From: Streptomyces vilmorinianum
GTDB lineage: Bacteria; Actinomycetota; Actinomycetes; Streptomycetales; Streptomycetaceae
Direction of reading: 5' to 3'
Length of the DNA stretch: 64,000 nucleotides
Assembly: GCF_005517195.1 (NCBI RefSeq)
Contig: NZ_CP040244.1
Location: 186,001 to 250,000, forward strand
Positions 48,215 through 59,123 of the stretch are shown piece after piece. The position numbers were made by a program, and so were the translations under genes. Numbering within the stretch: the first letter of the stretch is position 1; every line of letters begins with the position of its first letter. The notes below the pieces were generated by a model, which saw only the letters and a program-made list of their open reading frames with translations, was not told the DNA's origin and ran no database searches.

Positions 48215-48712
48215 ATGAGTGAAGTACGCGAGAACCTGACGTACGAGGGCTTCGGGCGCGCGATCCGCGAGCTCGCGCAGACCATCGCCGACGACGGCTA
48301 CGAGCCCGATGTCGTTCTCTCCATCGCTCGCGGCGGCGTCTTCGTCGCCGGCGGTCTGGCCTACGCGCTCGACTGCAAGAACATCCACCTCGTGAACGTC
48401 GAGTTCTACACCGGGGTCGGGACCACGCTCGAGATGCCCGTCATGCTGGCGCCCGTCCCCAACGCGATCGACTTCTCCGACAAGAAGGTCCTGATCGCCG
48501 ACGACGTCGCCGACACCGGCAAGACCCTCAAGCTCGTCCACGACTTCTGCGTCGACCACGTCGCCGAGGTGCGCTCCGCCGTCATCTACGAGAAGTCGCA
48601 CTCCCTCGTGAAGTGCGAGTACGTGTGGAAGAAGACCGACGAGTGGATCAACTTCCCCTGGTCCGTCGAGCCGCCCGTCGTGAAGCGCGAAGGACAGGTC
48701 CTCGACGCCTGA
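48215..48712 (+). CDS. Phosphoribosyltransferase
   Basis: A 165-residue type I phosphoribosyltransferase. The PRPP loop is VLIADDVADTGKTLKLV (about residues 92-108), preceded by VVLSIARGGVFVAGGLAYAL. It resembles hypoxanthine/guanine or xanthine transferases; the purine specificity cannot be read. It starts 14 bases after dcd, and nucleotide salvage fits the neighbour. A strong terminator follows. Confidence 0.88.
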   Translation: MSEVRENLTYEGFGRAIRELAQTIADDGYEPDVVLSIARGGVFVAGGLAYALDCKNIHLVNVEFYTGVGTTLEMPVMLAPVPNAIDFSDKKVLIADDVADTGKTLKLVHDFCVDHVAEVRSAVIYEKSHSLVKCEYVWKKTDEWINFPWSVEPPVVKREGQVLDA

Positions 48713-48740
48713 GCACGGATACGGATACGGATACGGCATG

Positions 48741-48775
48741 AGGAAGGCCCCCACCGCCGCGGTGGGGGCCTTCCT
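48741..48775. terminator. Bidirectional terminator after the phosphoribosyltransferase
   Basis: A perfect 16-bp stem AGGAAGGCCCCCACCG / CGGTGGGGGCCTTCCT with loop CCG, shared with the convergent Yip1-like gene. Confidence 0.9.
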
Positions 48776-48790
48776 GTCGTCCAGGGCGTC

Positions 48791-49645
48791 TCAGAGGGTG
48801 CCGAGCTTGATCAGGCTCAGCAGCCCGATCAGCTGGATCGCCGACGCGCCCAGCGCCTTCGGCCACGGCAGGTCGTGCGAGCGGCTCACCATCATCGTGA
48901 ACAGCGCGCCCGCCGCCAGCCAGGTGACCCAGCCGAGGACCTGCACCAGGCCGTTCTCGCCGCCGAGGAAGACCGCGAAGACCAGCCGGGGCGCGTCCGT
49001 GATCGACATGATCAGCATCGACAGGCCGACCGTCGGCTGCCAGGTGCCGTCGCCGCCGAGCTGGCGCGCCAGGGTGTGGGTGACCGCGCCCAGGATCAGT
49101 CCGCCGAGGACGAAGCCCACGCCGGTCATCAGGACGTACGGGATCGCCGTCGACAGGGTCGCGTTGATGGCCTCGTCGCGGGCCTTGTCGAAGCCGAAGA
49201 TCGCGAGCAGTCCGTAGAGGAACGTGACGACCAGCGCCGGGCCCCAGACGGCGTGGTCCCGCATCTGCAGGAACGTCGGCGCCGGGCGCAGCACGATGCC
49301 GCTCAGCAGGGCCTTCCAGGGCAGGCGCGGGCCGGCCGGGGCGGCGGGGGCCGCACCGGCGTTGTACGTCGCGGCGTCGCCGTACGGGTCCTCGTTCACG
49401 CTGAACATCTGCGTGTGCCCCGGGGTGTTCGCCGCGTAGTGCTGCTGCTGTTGCTGCTGCCCTCCGTACGGGTCCCCGAAGTACTCCGGCTCCCCGTGCG
49501 CGCCGCCGCCGCCCTGCGGGCCCTGCTGGGGCCACTGCTGCTGCGGGTGGGGCGGCGGGGCCGCGTTGTACCCGTACGGCGCCTGCTGCGGTTGTTGTTG
49601 CGGGGGGCGGTTGTCCCGGCCGCGTCCGTTCCTGAATCCAGCCAC
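48791..49645 (-). CDS. Yip1-domain membrane protein with Gln-rich N-terminus
   Basis: A 284-residue protein. Residues 1-115 are disordered (Gln/Pro/Gly-rich, with QQQQQQ and PPHPQQQWPQQG). Then a Yip1 domain with five membrane helices: ALVVTFLYGLLAIFGF, ATLSTAIPYVLMTGVGFVLG, GLILGAVTHTLARQLGG, LSMLIMSITDAPRLVFAVFL, VLGWVTWLAAGALFTMMVS. Conserved in actinobacteria without known function. GTG start at VAGFRNGRG. Confidence 0.82.
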   Translation of the reverse strand: MAGFRNGRGRDNRPPQQQPQQAPYGYNAAPPPHPQQQWPQQGPQGGGGAHGEPEYFGDPYGGQQQQQQHYAANTPGHTQMFSVNEDPYGDAATYNAGAAPAAPAGPRLPWKALLSGIVLRPAPTFLQMRDHAVWGPALVVTFLYGLLAIFGFDKARDEAINATLSTAIPYVLMTGVGFVLGGLILGAVTHTLARQLGGDGTWQPTVGLSMLIMSITDAPRLVFAVFLGGENGLVQVLGWVTWLAAGALFTMMVSRSHDLPWPKALGASAIQLIGLLSLIKLGTL

Positions 49646-49749
49646 GCCTCTGAACGTACCCGTTCCCCCTGTGAGGGCGCTCGTTTGCCCCTGTGCTTGC
49701 CACTGAGCTGTGACATCCCCTAGGGGTTCTGGGGCGTTCACCGAGCCGT

Positions 49750-49805
49750 CGTACGACGAGAAGGGCCGCCCCGCATGCGCGCGGGGCGGCCCTTCTCGTC
49801 GTACG
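49750..49805. terminator. Long perfect hairpin terminator
   Basis: A 25-bp perfect stem (49750-49774 with 49781-49805) and a 6-base loop ATGCGC. The right end runs into short ACGTACGG repeats (49801-49824). It lies between the Yip1-like gene's 5' side and the Fe-S oxidoreductase stop. Confidence 0.88.
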
Positions 49806-49823
49806 GACGTACGGACGTACGGA

Positions 49824-52094
49824 CTACTCGGCCGACACCGGTTCCGACTCCGGCTCCGGCTCCGGCTCCGCCGGCAGCTCCTCCACCGGCGTCTTCACCG
49901 AGTCGAGCAGCAGCTGCGCCACGTCCACGACCTGGACGGACTCCTTGGCCTTGCCCTCGTTCTTCTTGCCGTTGACCGAGTCGGTCAGCATGACCAGGCA
50001 GAACGGGCAGGCGGTGGAGACGATGTCCGGGTTGAGGGACAGGGCCTCGTCGACGCGCTCGTTGTTGATGCGCTTGCCGATCCGCTCCTCCATCCACATC
50101 CGCGCGCCGCCGGCGCCGCAGCAGAAGCCGCGCTCCTTGTGGCGGTGCATCTCCTGCTGACGCAGGCCCGGGACCTTGTCCATGATCTCGCGCGGGGGCG
50201 TGTAGACCTTGTTGTGGCGGCCCAGGTAGCAGGGGTCGTGGTACGTGATCAGACCCTCGACCGGCGTCACCGGGATCAGCTTGCCCTCGTCGATGAGGTG
50301 CTGGAGCAGCTGCGTGTGGTGGATGACCTCGAACTCGCCGCCCAGCTGCGGGTATTCGTTCGCGATCGTGTTGAAGCAGTGAGGGCAGGTCGCGACGATC
50401 TTCTTCGAGGACTTCGGCTTCTTCGTCGACTCGTCGTCCTCGTCCTCGCCGAACGCCATGTTCAGCATCGCGACGTTCTCCTGGCCGAGCTGCTGGAACA
50501 GCGGCTCGTTGCCCAGGCGCCGCGGCGAGTCACCGGTGCACTTCTCCTCGCCGCCCATGATCGCGAACTTGACGCCCGCCATGTGCAGCAGCTCGGCGAA
50601 GGCCTTGGTGGTCTTCTTGGCCCGGTCCTCCAGGGCGCCGGCGCAGCCGACCCAGTACAGGTAGTCGACCTCCGTCAGATCCTCGACGTCCTTGCCGACG
50701 ATCGGGACCTCGAAGTCGACCTCCTTGGTCCACTCGACGCGCTGCTTCTTGGCCAGACCCCAGGGGTTGCCCTTCTTCTCCAGGTTCTTGAGCATCGTGC
50801 CGGCCTCCGAAGGGAAGGCGGACTCGATCATCACCTGGTAGCGGCGCATGTCGACGATGTGGTCGATGTGCTCGATGTCGACCGGGCACTGCTCCACGCA
50901 CGCACCGCAGGTGGTGCAGGACCACAGCACGTCCGGGTCGATGACGCCGTTCTCCTCGACCGTGCCGATCAGCGGGCGCTCGGCCTCGGCGAGAGCGGCG
51001 GCGGGGACGTCCTTCAGAGCCTCGGCGGACGCCTTCTCCTCGCCCTCCATGGTCTTGCCGCCGCCGGCCAGCAGGTACGGCGCCTTGGCGTACGCGTGGT
51101 CACGCAGCGACATGATCAGGAGCTTGGGGGAGAGCGGCTTGCCCGTGTTCCAGGCGGGGCACTGCGACTGGCAGCGGCCGCACTCGGTGCAGGTGGAGAA
51201 GTCGAGGATGCCCTTCCAGGAGAACTGCTCGACCTGGGAGACACCGAAGACGGCGTCCTCGGCCGGGTCCTCCCAGTCGATCTCCTTGCCGCCGGTCGTC
51301 ATCGGCTGCAGCGCGCCGAGGGCGGTGGAGCCGTCGGCCTCGCGCTTGAACCAGATGTTCGGGAAGCCGAGGAAGCGGTGCCAGGCCACACCCATGTTGG
51401 TGTTGAGGGAGACCGTGATCATCCAGGTGAAGGACGTGACGATCTTGAGCGCCGCGAAGAAGTAGGTGAGGTGCTGGATCGTGTTCAGGTCCAGCCCGTC
51501 GAGCAGCGCGATCAGCGGGTACGAGGCGAAGAAGCCCGGCTCCCAGCTGGTCACGTGGTGCTGGACGCCCTCCAGGGCGCGCAGCGTCATGATGCAGACG
51601 CCGACGATCAGGATGACGCCCTCGACGAAGTACGCCTGGCCCGTCTTGGAGCCCGCGAAGCGGGACTTGCGGCCCGCCTTGCCCGGCCGGCTCAGCTGCC
51701 GGATCACGATCAGGGTCACGATGCCGAGGACCGTCATCAGACCGAGGAACTCGGTGAAGACCTCGTACGGCAGCCAGTCGCCGATGATCGGGATCAGCCA
51801 GTCGGCCTGGAAGAGCTGGCCGAAGGCGTTGACGATCGTGAGCAGCAGCGCGAAGAAGCCCACCGCCACGAACCAGTGCGCCACGCCGACGACGCCCCAG
51901 CGGTTCATGCGTGTGTGGCCGAGGAACTCCTTGACCAGCGTGATGGTGCGCTGCTTGGGGTCGCCGGTGCGCGTGCCCGCGGGTACGGGCTGACCGAGCC
52001 GCACGAAGCGGTAGATCTGCGCGATGGCGCGGCCGAACAGCGCGACGGCTACCACCGTGATGACGATCGACACGACGATCGCGGCGAGTTGCAT
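49824..52094 (-). CDS. Membrane Fe-S oxidoreductase (HdrD/GlpC-like with cysteine-rich domains)
   Basis: A 756-residue protein. About five N-terminal membrane helices (QLAAIVVSIVITVVAVALFG, WFVAVGFFALLLTIVNAF, FLGLMTVLGIVTLIVIRQL, YFVEGVILIVGVCIMTL, KIVTSFTWMITVSLNTN), then two 4Fe-4S motifs (CTECGRCQSQCP; CTTCGACVEQCPVD), then two cysteine-rich CCG domains (VGCAGA ... CCGAGGARMWMEE; CPFCLVML). A quinone-linked oxidoreductase is likely. Acidic tail (EELPAEPEPEPESEPVSAE). The ATG at MQLAAIVV is preferred over a Pro-rich longer reading. Confidence 0.9.
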   Translation of the reverse strand: MQLAAIVVSIVITVVAVALFGRAIAQIYRFVRLGQPVPAGTRTGDPKQRTITLVKEFLGHTRMNRWGVVGVAHWFVAVGFFALLLTIVNAFGQLFQADWLIPIIGDWLPYEVFTEFLGLMTVLGIVTLIVIRQLSRPGKAGRKSRFAGSKTGQAYFVEGVILIVGVCIMTLRALEGVQHHVTSWEPGFFASYPLIALLDGLDLNTIQHLTYFFAALKIVTSFTWMITVSLNTNMGVAWHRFLGFPNIWFKREADGSTALGALQPMTTGGKEIDWEDPAEDAVFGVSQVEQFSWKGILDFSTCTECGRCQSQCPAWNTGKPLSPKLLIMSLRDHAYAKAPYLLAGGGKTMEGEEKASAEALKDVPAAALAEAERPLIGTVEENGVIDPDVLWSCTTCGACVEQCPVDIEHIDHIVDMRRYQVMIESAFPSEAGTMLKNLEKKGNPWGLAKKQRVEWTKEVDFEVPIVGKDVEDLTEVDYLYWVGCAGALEDRAKKTTKAFAELLHMAGVKFAIMGGEEKCTGDSPRRLGNEPLFQQLGQENVAMLNMAFGEDEDDESTKKPKSSKKIVATCPHCFNTIANEYPQLGGEFEVIHHTQLLQHLIDEGKLIPVTPVEGLITYHDPCYLGRHNKVYTPPREIMDKVPGLRQQEMHRHKERGFCCGAGGARMWMEERIGKRINNERVDEALSLNPDIVSTACPFCLVMLTDSVNGKKNEGKAKESVQVVDVAQLLLDSVKTPVEELPAEPEPEPESEPVSAE

Positions 52095-52237
52095 GAGGGG
52101 CTCCTCGGGCGGGCCTGCGAGGCGGAGTGCCGGCACTCTCGAGTGTGGCACTACTAAGCGGTAACTTATTCAGTCCGTGCTGAGATTACCCTTCGGGGCG
52201 CCACCCTGTAAGCGGCCCCTGCGGTGATCTGTGTCGC

Positions 52238-52723
52238 TCAGGCAAGCCTTGCCGCGCGGCGTCTACGGACTGCTGGAAGCGTACGCGCCAGGATCGCCAG
52301 ATCCATTCCCAGCCAATGATGGTCCACATAGTGGAGATCGAGCAGCTCGCGCTCCTCCCAGGGCAGCTCCGAGCGCCCGCTGATCTGCCACAGGCCGGTG
52401 AGGCCGGGGCGCACCGAGAGCCGGCGGCGGTACTCGCCCGTGCACTCGCGGTGCCCGGGGGCGAGCGGACACGGCCCGACCAGCGACATCTCGCCCCGTA
52501 CGACATGGAGCAGCAGGGGCAGCGCGGCCAGTGGGCTCTTCGTGCGGAAGGTGACCATCGTGAAGGGCCGTCCGTCGCGGCCCGCGACCGTCCGGCGGCG
52601 CAGCATCCCGCCGGGGCCGGCCGTGGCGAGGGCGACGGAGAGCGCGACCGCCGCGAGCAGGGGGGACAGGAGGGCCAGCAGGACGAGTCCGGCGAAGAGG
52701 TCGAGTGCGCGCTTGGCCGCCAT
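52238..52723 (-). CDS. Bacterial sugar transferase (short PGT-like)
   Basis: A 161-residue protein of the polyprenyl-phosphate sugar transferase family: N-terminal helix (ALDLFAGLVLLALLSPLLAA), FTMVTFRTKSPLA, RGEMSLVGPCPLAPGHRECT, RPGLTGLWQISGRSELPWEE and DLHYVDHHWLGMDLAILART. The RPGLTG-x-Q and MSLVGP motifs hold the catalytic residues. It is shorter than the usual 200-residue catalytic module, with a simple C-terminus. Cell-surface glycan initiation is the likely role. Confidence 0.85.
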   Translation of the reverse strand: MAAKRALDLFAGLVLLALLSPLLAAVALSVALATAGPGGMLRRRTVAGRDGRPFTMVTFRTKSPLAALPLLLHVVRGEMSLVGPCPLAPGHRECTGEYRRRLSVRPGLTGLWQISGRSELPWEERELLDLHYVDHHWLGMDLAILARTLPAVRRRRAARLA

Positions 52724-52833
52724 TCCCCACACCCTTTCGAGGGACGCTTATGGGATATTCGTGGGATATGCCCGCTATGCCCGTCGAGGGCTCCCCGGAC
52801 TCTCTCACGGGGAGGGGTGATCGGCCGGGAAAT

Positions 52834-52887
52834 GACGCGGAATGCCGCGGAATGCCGCTGAGCGCCGCTGAACGCCGCTGAACGACG
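52834..52887. repeat. Short tandem repeats upstream of dnaK
   Basis: Two copies of GCGGAATGCC then three of GCCGCTGA(A/G)C in the sequence between the sugar transferase promoter side and dnaK. No function is evident. Confidence 0.65.
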
Positions 52888-52926
52888 CACCTCCGGCGGC
52901 TCTTTGAGTGGCTCGCAGGGCGAAGA

Positions 52927-52947
52927 GTTGAGTCGCCTCCGCTCAGG
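52927..52947 (+). promoter_or_regulatory. Degenerate HAIR-like site
   Basis: GTTGAGT-N7-GCTCAGG resembles CTTGAGT-N7-ACTCAAG at 11 of 14 arm positions and lies 52 bases before the perfect HAIR. It could be a second, weaker HspR site. Confidence 0.45.
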
Positions 52948-52955
52948 TCTGTTGA

Positions 52956-54865
<1,910 letters not shown>

Positions 54866-54866
<1 letters not shown>

Positions 54867-55510
54867 TGACGGAGGAGACCCCGGGCTTCGAGGAGAAGCC
54901 CGACGTCCCCTCCGGCGCCACCCCCGAAGACGCCGAGCCGAAGGCCGCCGACTCCTCCAAGGAGGGGGAGGCGGCCCCGGCCGGGGACGCACAGGATGTA
55001 GCCCTGGTGGCTCAGCTGGACCAGGCCCGTTCCGCGCTCAGCGAGCGGACCGGGGACCTCCAGCGGCTCCAGGCCGAGTACCAGAACTACCGCCGCCGCG
55101 TGGAGCGGGACCGGGTCACGGTCAAGGAGATCGCCGTCGCGAACCTCCTGACCGAGCTGCTGCCCGTGCTCGACGACGTCGGCCGGGCCCGGGACCACGG
55201 CGAGCTCGTGGGCGGGTTCAAGTCGGTGGCCGAGTCGCTGGAGACCGTCGTCGCCAAGATGGGTCTGCAGCAGTTCGGCAAGGAGGGCGAGCCCTTCGAC
55301 CCGACGATCCACGAGGCCCTGATGCACTCGTACGCGCCGGATGTCACCGAGACGACCTGCGTGGCGATCCTGCAGCCGGGGTACCGGATCGGCGAGCGGA
55401 CCATCCGGCCCGCGCGCGTGGCGGTGGCCGAGCCCCAGCCCGGGGCGACGCCGGCCGCGAAGGAAGACACGTCGGCAGACGAGGAGAGCGGTGGCCCCGA
55501 GGAGGGCTAA
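54866..55510 (+). CDS. grpE: Nucleotide exchange factor GrpE
   Basis: A 214-residue GrpE. An acidic disordered N-terminus, a coiled coil (LDQARSALSERTGDLQRLQA then EYQNYRRRVERDRV) and the conserved beta domain (FDPTIHEALMHSYAPDVTET, then GYRIGERTIRPARVAVAE). It releases ADP from DnaK. The start overlaps the dnaK stop by one base, so translation is coupled. The acidic tail is rich in Glu. Confidence 0.97.
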
Positions 55511-55540
55511 CGCGAAGATCGTCCGAGAGGAGGGACGTCG

Positions 55541-56731
55541 ATGAGCACGAAGGACTTCGTCGAGAAGGACTACTACAAGGTTCTCGGCGTCCCCAAGGAC
55601 GCCACCGAGGCCGAGATCAAGAAGGCGTACCGGAAGCTCGCCCGCGAGAACCATCCGGACGCCAACAAGGGTGACGCGAGCGCGGAGGCGCGCTTCAAGG
55701 AGATCTCCGAGGCGAACGACGTCCTCGGCGACCCCAAGAAGCGCAAGGAGTACGACGACGCCCGCGCGCTCTTCGGCAACGGTGGCTTCCGCGCCGGGGC
55801 ACCGGGCGGCGGCGGTACGTTCAACTTCGACCTGGGCGACCTCTTCGGCGGCGCCCAGGGCCCCGGCGGCCCCGGCGGGGCGGGCGGCTTCGGCGGCGGC
55901 CTCGGCGACGTGTTCGGCGGACTGTTCAACCGTGGCGGAGGCGCCGGCGCGGGCACGCGTACGCAGCCCCGCCGCGGCCAGGACATCGAGTCCGAGGTGA
56001 CGCTCAGCTTCACCGAGGCCGTGGACGGCGCCACCGTGCCCCTGCGCATGTCCTCCCAGGCGCCCTGCAAGGCCTGTTCGGGCACCGGCGACAAGAACGG
56101 CACGCCCCGCGTGTGCCCGACCTGCGTCGGCACCGGCCAGGTCTCGCGCGGCGGCAGCGGCTCCTTCTCGCTCACCGACCCGTGCGTGGACTGCAAGGGC
56201 CGCGGACTGATCGCCGAGACCCCCTGCGAGGTCTGCAAGGGCAGCGGGCGCGCCAAGTCCTCGCGCACCATGCAGGTCCGCATCCCCGCGGGTGTCTCGA
56301 ACGGGCAGCGGATCCGGCTGCGCGGCAAGGGTGCTCCGGGCGAGCGCGGCGGCCCGGCCGGCGACCTCTACGTCGTCGTCCATGTCGACGCCCACCCGGT
56401 CTTCGGCCGCAAGGACGACAACCTGACCGTCACCGTGCCCGTCACGTTCGACGAGGCGGCGCTCGGCGGCGAGATCAAGGTGCCGACCCTGGGCGGCCCG
56501 GCGGTGACGCTCAAGCTCCCCGCCGGCACGCCCAACGGCCGGACCATGCGCGCCCGCGGCAAGGGCGCGGTCCGCAAGGACGGCACACGCGGCGACCTGC
56601 TGGTGACGGTGGAGGTCGCGGTGCCCAAGGAGCTCGACGACAAGGCCCGCGAGGCCCTCGAGACCTACCGTGAGGCGACGGCGGGCGAGGACCCCAGGGC
56701 AGAGTTGTTCCAGGCCGCGAAGGGAGCTTGA
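55541..56731 (+). CDS. dnaJ: Chaperone DnaJ (Hsp40, type I)
   Basis: A 396-residue type I DnaJ. J domain with DYYKVLGVPKDATEAEIKKA and the HPD tripeptide (ENHPDANKGD); Gly/Phe-rich segment (about 85-135); four CxxCxGxG zinc motifs (CKACSGTG, CPTCVGTG, CVDCKGRG, CEVCKGSG); C-terminal substrate domains (VHVDAHPVFGRKDDNLTVTV). It stimulates DnaK ATPase. It is 30 bases downstream of grpE and carries its own GAGAGGAGGG site. Confidence 0.98.
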   Translation: MSTKDFVEKDYYKVLGVPKDATEAEIKKAYRKLARENHPDANKGDASAEARFKEISEANDVLGDPKKRKEYDDARALFGNGGFRAGAPGGGGTFNFDLGDLFGGAQGPGGPGGAGGFGGGLGDVFGGLFNRGGGAGAGTRTQPRRGQDIESEVTLSFTEAVDGATVPLRMSSQAPCKACSGTGDKNGTPRVCPTCVGTGQVSRGGSGSFSLTDPCVDCKGRGLIAETPCEVCKGSGRAKSSRTMQVRIPAGVSNGQRIRLRGKGAPGERGGPAGDLYVVVHVDAHPVFGRKDDNLTVTVPVTFDEAALGGEIKVPTLGGPAVTLKLPAGTPNGRTMRARGKGAVRKDGTRGDLLVTVEVAVPKELDDKAREALETYREATAGEDPRAELFQAAKGA

Positions 56732-56735
56732 CCCG

Positions 56736-57194
56736 ATGGACAGCCGACCGGGACGCAGCCGCAACCCGTACGAACTGACCGACGAGACGCCGGTGTACGT
56801 CATCTCGGTGGCGGCCCAGCTCTCGGGCCTGCACCCGCAGACGCTGCGTCAGTACGACCGACTCGGCCTGGTCTCCCCGGACCGCACGGCCGGGCGCGGC
56901 CGGCGCTACTCGGCCCGTGACATCGAACTGCTGCGCACCGTCCAGCAGTTGTCGCAGGACGAGGGCATCAACCTGGCGGGCATCAAGCGCATCATCGAGC
57001 TGGAGAACCAGGTCGCGGCGCTGCAGGCCCGGGTGGCCGAGCTGTCGGCGGCCGTGGAGGGCGCGGCGATGGCGATGCAGCAGCGCGAGGCGCAGGTGCA
57101 CGCCTCGTACCGGCGCGATCTGGTGCCGTACCAGGACGTGCAGCAGGCGAGCGCGCTGGTGGTCTGGCGCCCGAAGCGGCCCGGCGCCGAGTAA
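56736..57194 (+). CDS. hspR: HspR, MerR-type heat-shock repressor
   Basis: A 152-residue MerR-type regulator. DNA-binding part (YVISVAAQLSGLHPQTLRQY, DRLGLVSPDRTAGRGRRYSA), a coiled-coil dimerisation helix (IELENQVAALQARVAELSA), and a C-terminal segment. It represses HAIR-controlled genes with DnaK as corepressor. It is the last gene of dnaK-grpE-dnaJ-hspR, 4 bases after dnaJ. Confidence 0.95.
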   Translation: MDSRPGRSRNPYELTDETPVYVISVAAQLSGLHPQTLRQYDRLGLVSPDRTAGRGRRYSARDIELLRTVQQLSQDEGINLAGIKRIIELENQVAALQARVAELSAAVEGAAMAMQQREAQVHASYRRDLVPYQDVQQASALVVWRPKRPGAE

Positions 57195-57230
57195 GCCCCG
57201 AGTAACCGGCTGTTCTCGTGTCTCGTACGT

Positions 57231-57267
57231 GACGAGGCCCCCTCCCGGACCGGGAGGGGGCCTCGTC
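57231..57267. terminator. Terminator of the dnaK operon
   Basis: A perfect 17-bp stem (GACGAGGCCCCCTCCCG with CGGGAGGGGGCCTCGTC) and loop GAC, 36 bases after hspR. It also serves the convergent gene at 57288. Confidence 0.92.
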
Positions 57268-57287
57268 GCATGCCCGCACTCCTGCGG

Positions 57288-57761
57288 TTACGGGATGAGT
57301 TCGCCGACGATGTCCCCGACCGTCTCCCACCACGGCGAGGCCCCGGTCCCGAACGCCGCGGCCAGCGCGGTGCCCACGGCGCGGTCGCGGGGGGTGAGCC
57401 CGGCATCGGGCTTCCACTCGGCCTCGACCGTGCCGTCGCCGGAGGACTCCAGGGTGCCGATCCGCTGGCCGTCGCGGACGAGCCGGCTCTCGTGCCAGGA
57501 GCACGGCATCAGGCGGTACCGGGTCCCGTCCACGCGGGCGTCGACGCGGTACGACGACCGCAGCAGCCGCCCCCGGGCCGGCCGGATGCGGGCGGGCTGC
57601 CCGTCGACGGTGAGCGTGAGGAGGGCGGTCTTGCGGGTGCCGATGGGGACGTGCTCGTTCACCGGGGCCCCCGGCGCCCGGACGAGGTCCACGGTCGGCA
57701 TCCCGTACCCGGACACGCGCAGGGTCCCGGCGGGGCCGTCGAGGTCGATCTGTACGTACAT
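57288..57761 (-). CDS. Hypothetical protein downstream of the LuxR gene
   Basis: A 157-residue protein, beta-rich in the first two-thirds (MYVQIDLDGPAGTLRVSGYG, LVRAPGAPVNEHVPIGTRKT, LTVDGQPARIRPARGRLLRS, YRVDARVDGTRYRLMPCSWH), then a helical C-terminus (RAVGTALAAAFGTGASPWWE). No family recognised. It lies 5 bases after the LuxR stop on the same strand, so it is probably cotranscribed and may belong to the same system. Confidence 0.7.
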   Translation of the reverse strand: MYVQIDLDGPAGTLRVSGYGMPTVDLVRAPGAPVNEHVPIGTRKTALLTLTVDGQPARIRPARGRLLRSSYRVDARVDGTRYRLMPCSWHESRLVRDGQRIGTLESSGDGTVEAEWKPDAGLTPRDRAVGTALAAAFGTGASPWWETVGDIVGELIP

Positions 57762-57766
57762 CGTGG

Positions 57767-58756
57767 TCAGTGGTCCTGCTCCTGGTTCAGGATTCCGGAC
57801 TGGGCTATGAGGTACCCGAGTTGGGCGCGGCTGCCGCTGCCGAGGGCGGCGGCGAGCTTGGCGATGTGGGCGCGGCAGGTCCGGACGTTCATGCCGAGCC
57901 GGCGGGCGATGGCCTCGTCGACGTGGCCCTCGACGAGGAGTTTGGCGATGGAGCGCTGGATGCCGCTGATGCCGTCGTGGGTCCGGGCGTAGGGCACCTG
58001 CTCGCCGAAGGGGGTCGCCCGGGCCCAGGACTGCTCGAAGACGGTCGCCAGGTACTCCACCAGCCCGGGATGGCGCAGTTCCAGGGCGACTTGGCGGTCC
58101 TGGCGGGCCGGGATCAGCGCCACCGAGCGGTCGATGATGATGAGCCGCTCGATGCTCTCCTCCAGGGTCCGCACCTGCAGCCGGTCCATGCCCGCCTGTT
58201 CGAGGTAGACCTGCATGCCGTGGCTGTGCCGTGCCGTGTGCTGGTAGAGGGTGCGGACGCGTACGCCGCGTTCGAGCAGCGGCTGGATGCGGTGGAGCGC
58301 GGTGTTGAGGGTGTGTTCGCTGCGTCCGCCGCCCGGCTGGATGGTCAGCAGCTCCTGCGAGCACTCGGCGGTGGCGCGGCCGAGGACGGCGTCGATGCGG
58401 TTGATGCCTTCGAGGACGGTGATCGCGTGGGTCGTCGAGGGGTCCTGCGCGCTGATGGCCATGAACGGCTCGAAAACGCTGGAGAGTCCCATGGCCAGGC
58501 TGCGCCGTTCCTGGATTTCGCGCTCCAGGGGGTGGACGAGCCGGGCCAGCGCCGCCGAGGGTGGGACCGGTCGCAGCCATGCCGGGTCGTCGGCGTCGGG
58601 ATGGAGAAGTGCCAGGTCCATGAGGCAGGGTGCGGCTTCTGCCTCACTCCTGGTTATTCGCCCCGTACGCAACGCACTGGCGTACAAGTCCGATCCGGCA
58701 GCACAGAGATCGACATGCCCGTGGGGATGTGTCGCTTCTGGTTCGTTCTGCGGCAT
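57767..58756 (-). CDS. LuxR-type regulator with PLD/TrmB-like sensor part
   Basis: A 329-residue regulator. The C-terminal LuxR helix-turn-helix is HVDEAIARRLGMNVRTCRAH then IAKLAAALGSGSRAQLGYLI (about residues 265-320). The middle resembles TrmB-like or phospholipase-D-like folds (LERGVRVRTLYQHTARHSHG, MQVYLEQAGMDRLQVRTLEE, SIERLIIIDRSVALIPARQD). Regulators of this build occur beside natural-product genes. It is divergent from the DPVWD peptide gene and probably controls it. GGGGGGTG precedes the ATG. Confidence 0.82.
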   Translation of the reverse strand: MPQNEPEATHPHGHVDLCAAGSDLYASALRTGRITRSEAEAAPCLMDLALLHPDADDPAWLRPVPPSAALARLVHPLEREIQERRSLAMGLSSVFEPFMAISAQDPSTTHAITVLEGINRIDAVLGRATAECSQELLTIQPGGGRSEHTLNTALHRIQPLLERGVRVRTLYQHTARHSHGMQVYLEQAGMDRLQVRTLEESIERLIIIDRSVALIPARQDRQVALELRHPGLVEYLATVFEQSWARATPFGEQVPYARTHDGISGIQRSIAKLLVEGHVDEAIARRLGMNVRTCRAHIAKLAAALGSGSRAQLGYLIAQSGILNQEQDH

Positions 58757-58865
58757 TTGAACACCCCCCAGGATCCTGTATTTCAGGAACATGATGCATT
58801 GCCCTGGTGGTGGAAGCGCAAAGACTGAGCCATCGTCTTGTACGCGGGGGAGAGGAAACCATCAA
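58757..58865. promoter_or_regulatory. Divergent intergenic region between LuxR and the DPVWD gene
   Basis: Only 109 bases separate the two starts, so both promoters must overlap. An imperfect inverted repeat, CCTGTATTTCAGG (58773-58785), is a possible LuxR-type operator. Binding is not shown. Confidence 0.4.
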
Positions 58866-59123
58866 GTGAGGTCGAAGCCGCTCATGTCCAGAAAACTGCT
58901 TCGCTCGGTACTTGCTTCCGTCTTCATAGGGGCGGCGGCAGTAGGAGCGCTGGCCACCAGCGACCCGGTATGGGACAGCGCTCCTGCCATCGTTGTCGCC
59001 GCTCCCAGTGACCCGGTGTGGGACCTCGTCCCGGCCGGCGAACGTGATCCGGTGTGGGACTCCGCGCCGACGGGTCAGGGTGACCCGGTGTGGGACTCCG
59101 CTCCGGCGGGCACGGGCGTATGA
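58866..59123 (+). CDS. Small secreted peptide with four DPVWD repeats
   Basis: An 85-residue protein. Residues 9-30 form a signal-like segment (RKLLRSVLASVFIGAAAVGA, LA) followed by four copies of DPVWD, at residues 33, 49, 61 and 73; each is followed by SAP or LVP. The spacers are Pro/Gly/Ala-rich. The repeated Trp-Asp cores suggest several identical products or binding units, as in precursor peptides. The GTG start has GAGAGGAAA upstream; MSRKLL seven codons on is an alternative. Its stop overlaps the next start (ATGA). Confidence 0.72.
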   Translation: MRSKPLMSRKLLRSVLASVFIGAAAVGALATSDPVWDSAPAIVVAAPSDPVWDLVPAGERDPVWDSAPTGQGDPVWDSAPAGTGV